Positions 18,209-25,778 of a stretch of DNA of 64,000 nucleotides are shown in pieces. The DNA comes from Sphingobacterium allocomposti (GTDB lineage: Bacteria; Bacteroidota; Bacteroidia; Sphingobacteriales; Sphingobacteriaceae). A model generated the notes under the pieces. It worked only from the letters and a program-made list of their open reading frames with translations, did not search any database and was not told the origin of the DNA. The DNA lies in the NCBI RefSeq assembly GCF_008124885.1, contig NZ_VNHX01000021.1, positions 1 to 64,000 of the forward strand, in the 5' to 3' direction. The position numbers and the translations under genes were made by a program. Position 1 is the stretch's first letter. Each line of letters opens with the position of its first letter.

Positions 18209-20314
18209 ATGGCTGATTTATCTATAGTAACTCCCATAGAATACCTCAAAGGTGTAGGTCCGCAAAAGGCGGATGTGCTAAAAAAAGAGCTCCAGCTGTT
18301 CACGATCGGTGATCTGCTGCAATATTATCCTTTTCGGTATATTGACCGCACGGCGTTTCACAAGATCCGCGAGCTCCATGCGCAGATGGTGGGTGCACAA
18401 GTTGTCGGGCGGCTCATCAGTGTGCAGGAAGTCGGCGAGAAACGTGGAAGGAGACTGATTGGACAGTTTCGTGATGACACAGGAAGTATGGAACTGGTAT
18501 GGTTCCAAAGCCTTTCCTGGTTAAAGAAAAGCCTTACGCCCGGATCAGCGTATATTGTCTATGGAAAGCCGTCAGAATTCAATGGGCAAATTTCCATGAC
18601 GCATCCTGAGATGGAACTCTTCAATGCACAGGAGAAAAAAGTCGGCAACCTGACTATGCAGCCGGTCTATTCGTCGACTGAGAAACTCAAGAAATTTAAT
18701 CTGGACACCAAGGGAATCCAGCGACTACAGCAGACCGCCTTGGAAACGGTCTACAGGAGTCTACGGGACCCCTTGCCCGATTATATCCTGCAGAAGCATC
18801 ATTTGCTGGCTTACCCGCAAGCCCTGCTCTCCATCCATTTTCCACAAAACGTGGACGATCTCAACCGGGCAATACGCCGTCTGAAATTCGAAGAATTATT
18901 CTTCATTCAGCTCCGGCTTCTACGCAATAAACAACTCAATACACAAAAATACCGCGGACATCGTTTTGATAAGGTCGGCAACAAGTTTAACACCTTTTTC
19001 AATGAACGCTTGCCGTTCCCCCTTACCCAGGCACAGAAGCGGGTCATTAAAGAGATACGTCTCGACACCAACACAGGAGCGCAGATGAACAGGCTGGTGC
19101 AGGGAGACGTAGGATCCGGGAAGACGGTTGTGGCCCTTATGTCGATGCTCCTGGCGATCGACAATGGCTACCAGGCTTGTATGATGGCGCCTACCGAGAT
19201 ACTCGCCCAGCAGCATTTTTCGGGCGTGTCTGCACTGCTGGGAGAAGGAATCTGCACAGTAAGGTTACTTACCGGTTCTACTCCGGCAAAGGAGAGACGG
19301 ATTATTCATCAGCAACTGGAAGATGGAACACTCGACATACTGATTGGGACACACGCACTCATTGAAGATAAGGTCAAATTTAAAAATATCGGTTTTGTGG
19401 TCATCGACGAACAACACCGCTTTGGTGTTGAACAACGTGCGAAGCTATGGCGTAAAAACGTCATACCTCCACATATGCTCGTCATGACAGCTACGCCTAT
19501 TCCCCGTACATTGGCCATGACCATGTATGGCGATCTGGACATCTCCGTAATTGATGAGCTTCCCGCGGGACGAAAACCGATAAAAACGGTTCATTTCTTT
19601 GAGAACCAGCGTCTGCGTGTCTTCGGCTTTATGCGCGACGAGATCGCCAAGGGCCGGCAGGTGTATGTCGTCTATCCGTTGATTAAGGAAAGCGAAAAGA
19701 TGGACTTGCTTTACCTGGAAGCCGGATTGGAAAACCTGCAACGCGAATTTCCCCTGCCTACCTATAAAATCAGTATCGTTCACGGAAAAATGCCCGTAAA
19801 GGATAAAGATTTCGAAATGCAGCGTTTCGTCAAGGGAGAAACACAAATTATGGTCGCCACGACGGTCATTGAAGTGGGCGTCAATGTTCCAAACGCGTCT
19901 GTTATGGTGATTGAGAACGCCGAGCGGTTCGGCCTGTCCCAGCTGCATCAGCTGCGGGGACGGGTAGGGCGCGGGGCCGAGCAGTCCTTCTGTATCCTCA
20001 TGTCGGGCAATAAGCTCAGCAAGGAAGGGCGGACACGCCTAGAGACGATGGTCCGGACATCAGATGGCTTTGAAATAGCTGAAGTTGACCTCCAGCTTCG
20101 TGGACCAGGCGACATTTCAGGCACCCAACAGTCCGGCGTCCTGGAGATGAAGATAGCTAATCTTGCGTCTGATCAAGCTATTCTCATGGAAGCACGGAAT
20201 AGTGTTATTGAGATCTTCAAGGAAGATCCCTCTCTGTCCGCTGAAAAAAACATCCTGCTAGCACATTATCTTAATCAACGGTCTCCCGGCATTTCGTGGG
20301 ATAAGATTTCCTGA
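18209..20314 (+). CDS. recG: ATP-dependent DNA helicase RecG
   Basis: A 701-residue superfamily-2 helicase that remodels stalled replication forks and Holliday junctions. The N-terminal wedge domain opens with PIEYLKGVGPQKA and includes an OB fold (about residues 60-150). The helicase core has Walker A GDVGSGKT (about 295), the APTEILAQQH motif Ia, the DEQH box FVVIDEQHRFGV, MTATPIPRTL (motif III), and motif V/VI regions TTVIEVGVNVPNA and QLRGRVGRG. The C-terminal TRG-like segment ends in the LQLRGPGDISGTQQSG region. Length and motif order are standard. It ends 4 nt from the convergent Xre gene, the left boundary of the accessory region. Confidence 0.97.
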   Translation: MADLSIVTPIEYLKGVGPQKADVLKKELQLFTIGDLLQYYPFRYIDRTAFHKIRELHAQMVGAQVVGRLISVQEVGEKRGRRLIGQFRDDTGSMELVWFQSLSWLKKSLTPGSAYIVYGKPSEFNGQISMTHPEMELFNAQEKKVGNLTMQPVYSSTEKLKKFNLDTKGIQRLQQTALETVYRSLRDPLPDYILQKHHLLAYPQALLSIHFPQNVDDLNRAIRRLKFEELFFIQLRLLRNKQLNTQKYRGHRFDKVGNKFNTFFNERLPFPLTQAQKRVIKEIRLDTNTGAQMNRLVQGDVGSGKTVVALMSMLLAIDNGYQACMMAPTEILAQQHFSGVSALLGEGICTVRLLTGSTPAKERRIIHQQLEDGTLDILIGTHALIEDKVKFKNIGFVVIDEQHRFGVEQRAKLWRKNVIPPHMLVMTATPIPRTLAMTMYGDLDISVIDELPAGRKPIKTVHFFENQRLRVFGFMRDEIAKGRQVYVVYPLIKESEKMDLLYLEAGLENLQREFPLPTYKISIVHGKMPVKDKDFEMQRFVKGETQIMVATTVIEVGVNVPNASVMVIENAERFGLSQLHQLRGRVGRGAEQSFCILMSGNKLSKEGRTRLETMVRTSDGFEIAEVDLQLRGPGDISGTQQSGVLEMKIANLASDQAILMEARNSVIEIFKEDPSLSAEKNILLAHYLNQRSPGISWDKIS

Positions 20315-20318
20315 TACA

Positions 20319-20543
20319 TTATCCTCCTTCGCTGACAAGTTGGAGATGACCATATAACTTGTTGAGCACCTCACAGGGGTCCGCATCGATTGCTTTCGCA
20401 ATAAGGTATAATTCTTCTGCCCTCAGATGTGACGAAGTGTTTAATGAAAGTTCATTTATACGGGCTTTACTCAGCCCCGTCCGTCTGGCTACCATCGATT
20501 TATTTACGGATCGCTTTGCTAAAAATTCACCTAACGCTGTCAT
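20319..20543 (-). CDS. Small Xre-family HTH regulator
   Basis: A 74-residue protein made almost only of a Cro/C1-type helix-turn-helix: LGEFLAKRSVNKSMVARRTGL, then SKARINELSLN (recognition helix), then the AEELYLIAKAIDADP third and fourth helices. The in-frame TTG at 20555 could add four residues, but the ATG at 20543 is more natural. It is divergent from the HEPN gene, and the 132-nt gap contains two matched operators (20580-20600 and 20633-20653). It therefore probably represses both its own gene and the HEPN gene. Small single-domain Xre proteins in this position are typical of toxin-antitoxin and defence modules. Its 3' end abuts recG with only 4 nt between. Confidence 0.8.
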   Translation of the reverse strand: MTALGEFLAKRSVNKSMVARRTGLSKARINELSLNTSSHLRAEELYLIAKAIDADPCEVLNKLYGHLQLVSEGG

Positions 20544-20579
20544 GATATCTATCAAATGGTTTGCTTAAAACTACTGAAC

Positions 20580-20653
20580 GTATAGAAAAAACATACAAAT
20601 AATTTCGTTATTGAAAGTTAATTTATACATTTGTATAGGCTAACTATACAAAT
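20580..20653 (+). promoter_or_regulatory. HEPN promoter with two matched operators
   Basis: TACATTTG (20626-20633) is a perfect -7 box for the HEPN gene. It overlaps a perfect palindrome of arms ATTTGTATAG and CTATACAAAT separated by GCTAA (20629-20653). A second site, GTATAG-N7-ATACAAAT (20580-20600), has the same half-sites and the same 7-nt gap as GTATAG-N7-ATACAAAT in the first (20633-20653). The small Xre protein encoded divergently is the obvious candidate ligand. Confidence 0.65.
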
Positions 20654-20675
20654 AACAACTTTTATAGATCAAATT

Positions 20676-22469
20676 ATGGCAATAGACGAACAGATTTTAG
20701 TAGAACGGCTGATCCAACGAATAGATCTGGATCGCATTTTTCTTTTCTCTTACTCCTTTTTGGGCAAAGAACAACAGCACTTGATTTTGGTCATGAAACC
20801 GGAGGATGGTGTTTCTCCAAAGGTGATGAAACCCGTCATCGAGCTTTGCCTTATCGATATGGAGGGGTTATCTTTTGAATTGATTCCCTTCGGAGAATGG
20901 CGCAACAAAGTTCGTCATGGGGGGATTTACTATGCTTACGCTTCGCTGCCACAGCATGAAATGTACCGGTCGCCGCGTAAGGCCACAAAATCGCTTACCG
21001 TTCATGAGATTGGTGGTATTATGGAATTAGCGAATCAATGGCAAGTGAAGATGAAAAAGGAAGGGGAGGAATTTCGGGAAGGGGCGTTGAAGTTTGCCGA
21101 GCATGGTAATTATCTGAAAGCGACCTTTATGGTACATCAAAGTTTGCAATCGTTCTTGCGTTTGCCACAGGCTATGATACAGGGCAATGCGAATAATCAG
21201 CACAATCTGGAGAACAGAATGCGAACCCTAAGCACCTATATCCCAGCATTCAAATCGGTTTTGTTGAGCGAAGCTTTTATGGACGTGGAAACCTTTCGAC
21301 TACTTGACAAGTGCTATCATGCCGTGAAGCAAAATAGAGATTTGGACATATCGGCATTCGACGCGTCCTATCTATACGATAAATGTTGTGAAATCTCGAA
21401 AGCAATAGAGATGCTCTATCAGTTCTTCTTGGATGCGTTGAAGGCCGAACAGCAGGCACGTTTGGAACAGGTCGCACAACAGACACAGATAATGGAAGAA
21501 AAGAAGAACGCAACACCAGTTACAGCAAATGCCGGCGGTACGACACATATAAGATGCGAAGACTTCTCCGGTTTTCCTTGGCCGCAACGATACAAGGATG
21601 ACGTACATGCACTGTTGGATAAGATTCGTGGCAACCACAACCCTGAACAGATGACTCTATTGAATTACCATACCGGTGGCTTTTCGGGCAGTAGTCCATT
21701 CCGCTTGGAAGGCGGTGAAGAGCGAGCGGGTGTGAAGGTAGAGCTCTATCTCGTCGTACTAATGAAGAATACAGGGCCTTTTACCTTTAAAACTATGCAG
21801 GTGGGTGTAGCGAGTGCGATGGTGGTTTTTCTAGATCTTAAGTATGTGGAAAGAGGTTTGGCTGAAGGAAACAGGTTTGTACATACGGTATGGACGAAGG
21901 GGCACGTCCTGCGACGGAAGTCGACTTTTGAGCCTGCTTTTGAATTAGGGGACATCGATTGGCGACAGGAAGGGGAACGTGCGGATAAGCTATGGAAAAG
22001 AGGCAAGACAGTCCTGGATAATTTAGTCAGTACGGCTAGAGATGCACAGCCTCTTTTTATTGACTCCGGCCTTTTGATGTTACGTCATATATTGGAAATT
22101 GGTGCACATAGCTTTCTACGGGTAGCCATAGACTACATACCGAAAACGAAGAATCTCGACGAGCTACTGGATTGGACAGATGTCGTCGGCCGACAGCTAT
22201 CGGACTACTTGTTGGATAAAAGTGAGATTCAAGGTCAAATGTTGCACCTCATTCTTCATCCCAAAACGCTGTGGTGGAATCCGGATATACTGGATTCCTT
22301 GGAAGAAATAACACCAGACTTCTGTCGCCTGCAGGCGGAGAAGTTGGTTGATCTGTTTGATCGGCTCTGCTGTGGTGCTATTGAAAAAACTAAAAAGCAA
22401 GCAATCAGCGCAACCGAGCGCGACTCCTTATTACCTACGGCAGTGGAAGCTGCACAGGATAATAGTTAA
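20676..22469 (+). CDS. HEPN-domain protein with duplicated nucleotidyltransferase-like/HEPN halves
   Basis: A protein of about 597 residues, read from the ATG at 20676 rather than the upstream TTG. Residues 1-90 resemble a degenerate nucleotidyltransferase fold (HLILVMKPEDG, FELIPFGEWRNKVRHGGIYYAYA). Residues about 130-255 are HEPN-like (ALKFAEHGNYLKATFMVHQS, NQHNLENRM, LLDKCYHAV). After a Gln/Glu-rich linker (about 260-290) the pattern repeats more weakly: VELYLVVLMKN, then FVHTVWTKGHVLRRKS, then SGLLMLRHILEIGAHSFLRV and NLDELLDWTDVV. No Rx4-6H ribonuclease motif or clear GS..D nucleotidyltransferase motif is intact, so catalysis is uncertain. It has its own operator-controlled promoter and is followed by two hairpins. 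HEPN proteins often act in toxin-antitoxin and antiviral systems; that role here is inference. Confidence 0.7.
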   Translation: MAIDEQILVERLIQRIDLDRIFLFSYSFLGKEQQHLILVMKPEDGVSPKVMKPVIELCLIDMEGLSFELIPFGEWRNKVRHGGIYYAYASLPQHEMYRSPRKATKSLTVHEIGGIMELANQWQVKMKKEGEEFREGALKFAEHGNYLKATFMVHQSLQSFLRLPQAMIQGNANNQHNLENRMRTLSTYIPAFKSVLLSEAFMDVETFRLLDKCYHAVKQNRDLDISAFDASYLYDKCCEISKAIEMLYQFFLDALKAEQQARLEQVAQQTQIMEEKKNATPVTANAGGTTHIRCEDFSGFPWPQRYKDDVHALLDKIRGNHNPEQMTLLNYHTGGFSGSSPFRLEGGEERAGVKVELYLVVLMKNTGPFTFKTMQVGVASAMVVFLDLKYVERGLAEGNRFVHTVWTKGHVLRRKSTFEPAFELGDIDWRQEGERADKLWKRGKTVLDNLVSTARDAQPLFIDSGLLMLRHILEIGAHSFLRVAIDYIPKTKNLDELLDWTDVVGRQLSDYLLDKSEIQGQMLHLILHPKTLWWNPDILDSLEEITPDFCRLQAEKLVDLFDRLCCGAIEKTKKQAISATERDSLLPTAVEAAQDNS

Positions 22470-22479
22470 AAGCAATCCA

Positions 22480-22559
22480 AATAAAAGTCCGCTGGAAGCC
22501 GTACTCCCATGGCATCTGATACGGTATCCCTGTTGGACTTTATTATAAACTGAATAAAC
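22480..22559 (+). repeat. Hairpin element copy A
   Basis: A structured ~80-nt element: outer stem AAAGTCC (22484-22490) / GGACTTT (22535-22541) and inner stem CCGTA (22499-22503) / TACGG (22520-22524). A tail containing ACTGAATAAA follows. The loop, right arm and tail match copy B at 24489-24566 in 36 of 48 aligned positions (my hand alignment). Shared loop and tail are more than two unrelated terminators would show. Confidence 0.75.
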
Positions 22560-22561
22560 AG

Positions 22562-22620
22562 AAAGCTACCTGCTGGGCAGATCCTTCGGAGCCCAAGGTG
22601 CCCTCGCAGGTATGCTTTTT
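22562..22620 (+). terminator. Long hairpin terminator after the HEPN gene
   Basis: Three stacked stem segments, AAAGC/GCTTT, TACCTGC/GCAGGTA and GGGCA/TGCCC, surround a loop with TTCG. They are followed by a T-run ending at 22620. It lies just 14 nt before the next ATG, so it may also act as a leader attenuator for the three-gene operon. Confidence 0.75.
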
Positions 22621-22634
22621 AAAAACCTAAAAAA

Positions 22635-23342
22635 ATGGAAGAATTACATGATGTGAATGGTGCTCGAAAGACGCGTATAACGTGCTCTCCACTATACTGC
22701 GGATTCATCTACTGTATGATGATGAACCGTATCAGCCGTGGCTATACCAGCGACGAGCTCACATTTCTTATAGGGCAGGATGATCATTTTATTTCAAATA
22801 TAGAATCCCTTACATCCATAGATTTCAGTATGGATCTCTACGGCAGTTTACGTCAAGTGTTTCGACACCCGAACTTTCTGCTACATGAAGGGCAGGTTCG
22901 CGAAGAGATTGAACATGAGATGTGTACCTGGCAGGACGAAACGGCGATATACCACCGTATGGAGCGATATGTCAATGAACGAGAAACCGTGACGGTTTTT
23001 CAACTGGTAGAAGAGCATCCTGGCTACGCCGATCATTTTACCAATTCGGTTAATATGGAGATAGAAGGCTGCCGGGAAGTGCTACGCTTGCTGATAAAAG
23101 AAGGAATATTTAACAAACCCATTCCGCCGAATGATCTGCACAATCATGTAGAATCTATCTTAGAGATGCGTATAAAACCACGTCATCTCCAAACAGAACT
23201 TGGTAGGCTTTGGGGAAGAAAAGGAAAGGCGCCAATTAAAAGGACGAAAAAAAGAAGCTATGGATATAAATATGTACTGCATCCCGGTGTATCTATAGCG
23301 GATGCAATCACCTTTACAAAACAACAATTTAATAGGCTATGA
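22635..23342 (+). CDS. Unknown protein with Xre-like N-terminal HTH
   Basis: A 235-residue protein of no family that I recognise. Residues about 31-58 (NRISRGYTSDELTFLIGQ, then HFISNIES) follow the pattern of an Xre-type helix-turn-helix, in which a GxTxxELxxLIG helix pair precedes an FISNIE recognition helix. The middle (about 75-170) is acidic and helical, with HPGYADHFTNSVNMEIEGCR and a leucine-rich LRLLIKEGIF. The C-terminus is strongly basic (GRKGKAPIKRTKKRSYGYKY), a likely nucleic-acid contact. It is the first gene of a three-gene operon and its stop overlaps the next start by ATGA. The ATG follows a 59-nt hairpin. It may be the regulator or adaptor of this operon. Confidence 0.6.
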   Translation: MEELHDVNGARKTRITCSPLYCGFIYCMMMNRISRGYTSDELTFLIGQDDHFISNIESLTSIDFSMDLYGSLRQVFRHPNFLLHEGQVREEIEHEMCTWQDETAIYHRMERYVNERETVTVFQLVEEHPGYADHFTNSVNMEIEGCREVLRLLIKEGIFNKPIPPNDLHNHVESILEMRIKPRHLQTELGRLWGRKGKAPIKRTKKRSYGYKYVLHPGVSIADAITFTKQQFNRL

Positions 23343-24109
23343 ATAAAATTGAAACCGAATTTCTGGATGTACCTATGGATTTCCGGATTGCATGTGAAGC
23401 TTTTGGCATTCGGGTTGCAGACTTCTTACAGCTCATTATTCGCCACGTTACGTTTGCACATCTGTTTATGCATGATGAGAGCGAATATGATCTCGCCACG
23501 AAAGCGTTTGTGCAGTCAGACGATAAAATAGCAAAAGCGCAACCGGATTTAAAAGGTAAACAAAAGTTGGGACAACACGCGAATGCTGCCATCCCCCACA
23601 TTCAGAGCTTGGTAAAACTCTCGATGAACAGAAGCTACAGCAAATCGATGAAACGCGACAAGGGCAGAAAAATAACAGATAAACTCTATCGAGTCTGTTC
23701 GCCCCACATCAAGTATAAGCCTCACTTGTATCTGGATGAAGAGACAAAGCTGACACTCACGAAAGACTTCTTGTTGGTGTGCATGCTCCATCAATTTTCA
23801 CCTACGGTATATATCAATGCTTTAATGCGGTGCATCTCGCTGGCGGACCTATATGCTCGCCAACACCTGGATAAAATAGTATATAACGCTGCACTCGGAT
23901 TTTATATACGGGTACAGCACGGTTACGGTAAGTTAATAGATAGAGACCATATCAATACATTAGGTTTCAAAGACTTTATCTTAGACTTACAGGAGTTTGA
24001 TGTCCGCTATTTTTTTATCCAGGATTTAGATCGAAGGAGAGCTGTTTACCGCACAAGATTAGAAGAAATTTTTGAAGAAAAAATAAACCAATACTATGAT
24101 GGAGAATAA
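23339..24109 (+). CDS. Unknown protein with ACExF N-terminal module
   Basis: A 256-residue protein, not recognised. Its N-terminal module (residues 14-37, DFRIACEAFGIRVADFLQLI) is shared with the next gene's product at exactly the same residue numbers: D14, F15, A18, C19, E20, F22, D28, L30, Q31, I34 and V37 are identical. A basic segment (about 78-110, KGKQKLGQHAN to RDKGRKITDKL) follows, then a helical domain with LTKDFLLVCMLHQFSPTVYINALMRCISLADLYARQHLDK. It starts inside the previous stop (ATGA) and overlaps the following start by 14 nt, so all three are translationally coupled. No signal peptide or membrane segment is visible. Function unknown. Confidence 0.6.
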   Translation: MNKIETEFLDVPMDFRIACEAFGIRVADFLQLIIRHVTFAHLFMHDESEYDLATKAFVQSDDKIAKAQPDLKGKQKLGQHANAAIPHIQSLVKLSMNRSYSKSMKRDKGRKITDKLYRVCSPHIKYKPHLYLDEETKLTLTKDFLLVCMLHQFSPTVYINALMRCISLADLYARQHLDKIVYNAALGFYIRVQHGYGKLIDRDHINTLGFKDFILDLQEFDVRYFFIQDLDRRRAVYRTRLEEIFEEKINQYYDGE

Positions 24110-24467
24110 GATAAGTAAATTGGATTTCAAACCCGATTTCCTACAAGCCTGTGAAATATTTGACCTGGAGCCGCACGATGTGCTGCAAAAATTTATAGAT
24201 AATGTATGTATTCCGTATTTCATTGCCAACCCGATGAACCCCGACCGATGGGCAAATAACTTTATGATACAGTGCGTATTGCCCCGACTGGAAAGTGAGG
24301 AACTATTGGAGCGATATGCGGTATTTTTCGATCGTATCACGGAAGCTGTATTAAATGATATGAAAAACAAGGAACAGGTTGCAAGAGAGATCATGGATGA
24401 ATGGCATAAAGCTGTTCTTGAGGACCGCATCGAGGACGTTATGAAACCCAATAACGCATCAAGTTGA
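24096..24467 (+). CDS. Unknown short paralogue with ACExF module
   Basis: A 123-residue cytoplasmic protein, third gene of the coupled operon. Residues 14-37 (DFLQACEIFDLEPHDVLQKF) match the same positions of the 256-residue protein encoded just upstream, which suggests a common origin or a shared binding surface. The rest is helical and acidic (LPRLESEELLERYAVFFDRI; ending IEDVMKPNNASS) and lacks the basic and C-terminal parts of the longer paralogue. Two ATGs (24096 and 24099) are possible; both overlap the upstream gene. A short relative of a longer partner in one operon is a common arrangement for an inhibitor or a complex subunit, but this is speculation. Confidence 0.58.
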   Translation: MMENKISKLDFKPDFLQACEIFDLEPHDVLQKFIDNVCIPYFIANPMNPDRWANNFMIQCVLPRLESEELLERYAVFFDRITEAVLNDMKNKEQVAREIMDEWHKAVLEDRIEDVMKPNNASS

Positions 24468-24488
24468 CACTACAAGTCTGAAAACAAA

Positions 24489-24566
24489 ATAATAAAGTCC
24501 GCAGGGTACTAAAATTTGGAATCTGGCGCGGTACTCCTGCCGGACTTTAATATCGAACTGAACAAA
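24489..24566. repeat. Hairpin element copy B
   Basis: Outer stem AAAGTCC (24494-24500) / GGACTTT (24542-24548) continues as GCAGG / CCTGC and GTAC / GTAC. The loop has GGAATCTG and the tail has ACTGAACAAA. It is the second copy of the element at 22480-22559. Lying between convergent genes, it can also serve as a terminator for the three-gene operon. Confidence 0.75.
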
Positions 24567-24567
24567 G

Positions 24568-25110
24568 TCACAACCCTCCTCTCTTGTATATCTCACTTAA
24601 TACTAGGGGTAACTTGACAAGAAACTCCCGAATAGCGATGTAATCGTGATCTAAAGGGAGTTCTTCCATATTATCTTCAGTATAATCCCGACGTTGAAGA
24701 AGATCGTCCAGCACTGTAAGCCATTCTTTGCATGACTTGAACCCATAGAAGGCACACAAGGACTTTGCAGGAAAAGCGCTACTGTCTTCTATTTCAGCGT
24801 CAAATACTTCTTGACAATTGTATTGAAATACATCCGCTTTCGCCATAGGTTTTAGCTTATATTTTCTCAAAATAACAAACCCAACTTCAATCATCTGTGC
24901 AAGGTGATTAAACATAAATCCATATTCAAAAGTGGTACTTGTTCGCATGGGTGGATAAAGGGAACTATTGATCAGATAATTGAAATTATTCGACCAATTT
25001 AATCCCCATTGCTGGACGACTTCTTTGAGAAAACGGTCGGGATCCTTCACGTACTCCTTTCTTAAGTAGCGAAAATGTTTTGTTTTTAACTTCTTTTGCG
25101 TACTTTTCAT
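24568..25110 (-). CDS. Unknown 180-residue protein
   Basis: A 180-residue soluble protein with a basic N-terminus (MKSTQKKLKTKHFRYLRKEY) and a helical body. I recognise no family. Visible features are a FLKEVVQQWGLNWSNNFNYLI segment, an EYGFMFNHLAQMIEVGFVILRKYKL amphipathic helix (about 60-85) and an acidic C-terminal half with LCAFYGFKSCKEWLTVLDDLL. It is convergent with the three-gene operon and divergent from the HTH gene at 25206. The 95-nt shared gap has an inverted repeat, suggesting control by that HTH protein. Base composition is A+T-rich like the rest of the accessory segment. It could be the effector of a second two-gene module. Confidence 0.6.
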   Translation of the reverse strand: MKSTQKKLKTKHFRYLRKEYVKDPDRFLKEVVQQWGLNWSNNFNYLINSSLYPPMRTSTTFEYGFMFNHLAQMIEVGFVILRKYKLKPMAKADVFQYNCQEVFDAEIEDSSAFPAKSLCAFYGFKSCKEWLTVLDDLLQRRDYTEDNMEELPLDHDYIAIREFLVKLPLVLSEIYKRGGL

Positions 25111-25132
25111 CCTAAATCAGTTTACCGAGGTG

Positions 25133-25202
25133 TTTAGATATTTTTTTATATTCAACACAACTAATATAAGATAATAAAATATCTTACTAAAATTTTTAGA
25201 TA
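25133..25202. promoter_or_regulatory. Divergent control region with inverted and direct repeats
   Basis: Perfect inverted repeat TAAGATA-N6-TATCTTA (25167-25186), a 13-nt palindrome CTAAAA-T-TTTTAG (25187-25199), and a direct repeat TTTAGATA at 25133-25140 and 25195-25202. The 95-nt gap serves two divergent genes, one encoding an HTH protein, so an autoregulatory operator is likely. Confidence 0.5.
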
Positions 25203-25205
25203 AAA

Positions 25206-25604
25206 ATGTCGAATATTAAAGAACGGGTATTACAGATCGCAGAACGGAAGAAAATCAGCAAAACAGATTTCTTCAAGGACTTGGGGCTTTCCTACGCTAA
25301 TTTTAAAGGGCCTCAAAAGAGCACGGGGCTAAATTCTGACGCGGTGGCTACTATTCTATCTAAGCATCCGGATATCAACCCGACGTGGCTCGTCATTGGA
25401 GAGGGCCCCATGTATCGTCATGAGGGTGAGATTGTTCGGGAAGAGGAGGCGCGTTATAACGAACCGGTGGTTGTGAACGAAATTGAGCAGACACTGATCG
25501 ATGCTCTTAAGCTCGTCATATCCTCGCAGGAAAAAACAATATCTTCCCTTGAAAAGCAGGTGACCATTTTGGAGAATACAATACGGATCCTTCAAGGTAA
25601 ATAA
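25206..25604 (+). CDS. Phage-repressor-like HTH protein with C-terminal coiled coil
   Basis: A 132-residue DNA-binding protein. Residues 1-55 form a Bacteroidota CI-like helix-turn-helix (IKERVLQIAERKKISKTDFF), followed by the conserved INPTWLVIGEGPMY motif (57-70) that usually joins this HTH to a peptidase or oligomerisation domain in prophage repressors. Here no S24 peptidase follows. Instead a predicted coiled coil (about 92-131, with ISSQEKTISSLEKQVTILEN) probably dimerises the protein. It should bind the palindromes directly upstream of its ATG and control itself and the divergent 180-residue gene. It marks the right end of the accessory segment; hflX follows. Confidence 0.8.
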   Translation: MSNIKERVLQIAERKKISKTDFFKDLGLSYANFKGPQKSTGLNSDAVATILSKHPDINPTWLVIGEGPMYRHEGEIVREEEARYNEPVVVNEIEQTLIDALKLVISSQEKTISSLEKQVTILENTIRILQGK

Positions 25605-25725
25605 CCTGTCGCCGTACCGTCGACGACCTAGCAGAACGCCGGTATCGTTCCCTCCCCCGGACCCTACACGAGATAAAAATGAAAATCGCCTTACACGCCC
25701 CACATACCGTCTGAAGAAAAACCAT

Positions 25726-25733
25726 TATCTTTG
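25726..25733 (+). promoter_or_regulatory. -7 promoter box of hflX
   Basis: TATCTTTG is a perfect TAnnTTTG element 45 nt before the hflX ATG. No -33 TTG is evident. Confidence 0.6.
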
Positions 25734-25778
25734 CAAGCTTGTTCTATCAACACAAGTCACAGGAAACGACAACAATAC

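Noticed and set aside
22484..22541. Hairpin element considered as an integron attC site
   Set aside because: It lacks the RYYYAAC/GTTRRRY boxes and no integron integrase is present in the window.
25206..25604. HTH protein taken as evidence of a prophage
   Set aside because: No integrase, terminase, capsid or lysis gene occurs in the segment; the N-terminal repressor motif alone is common outside phages.
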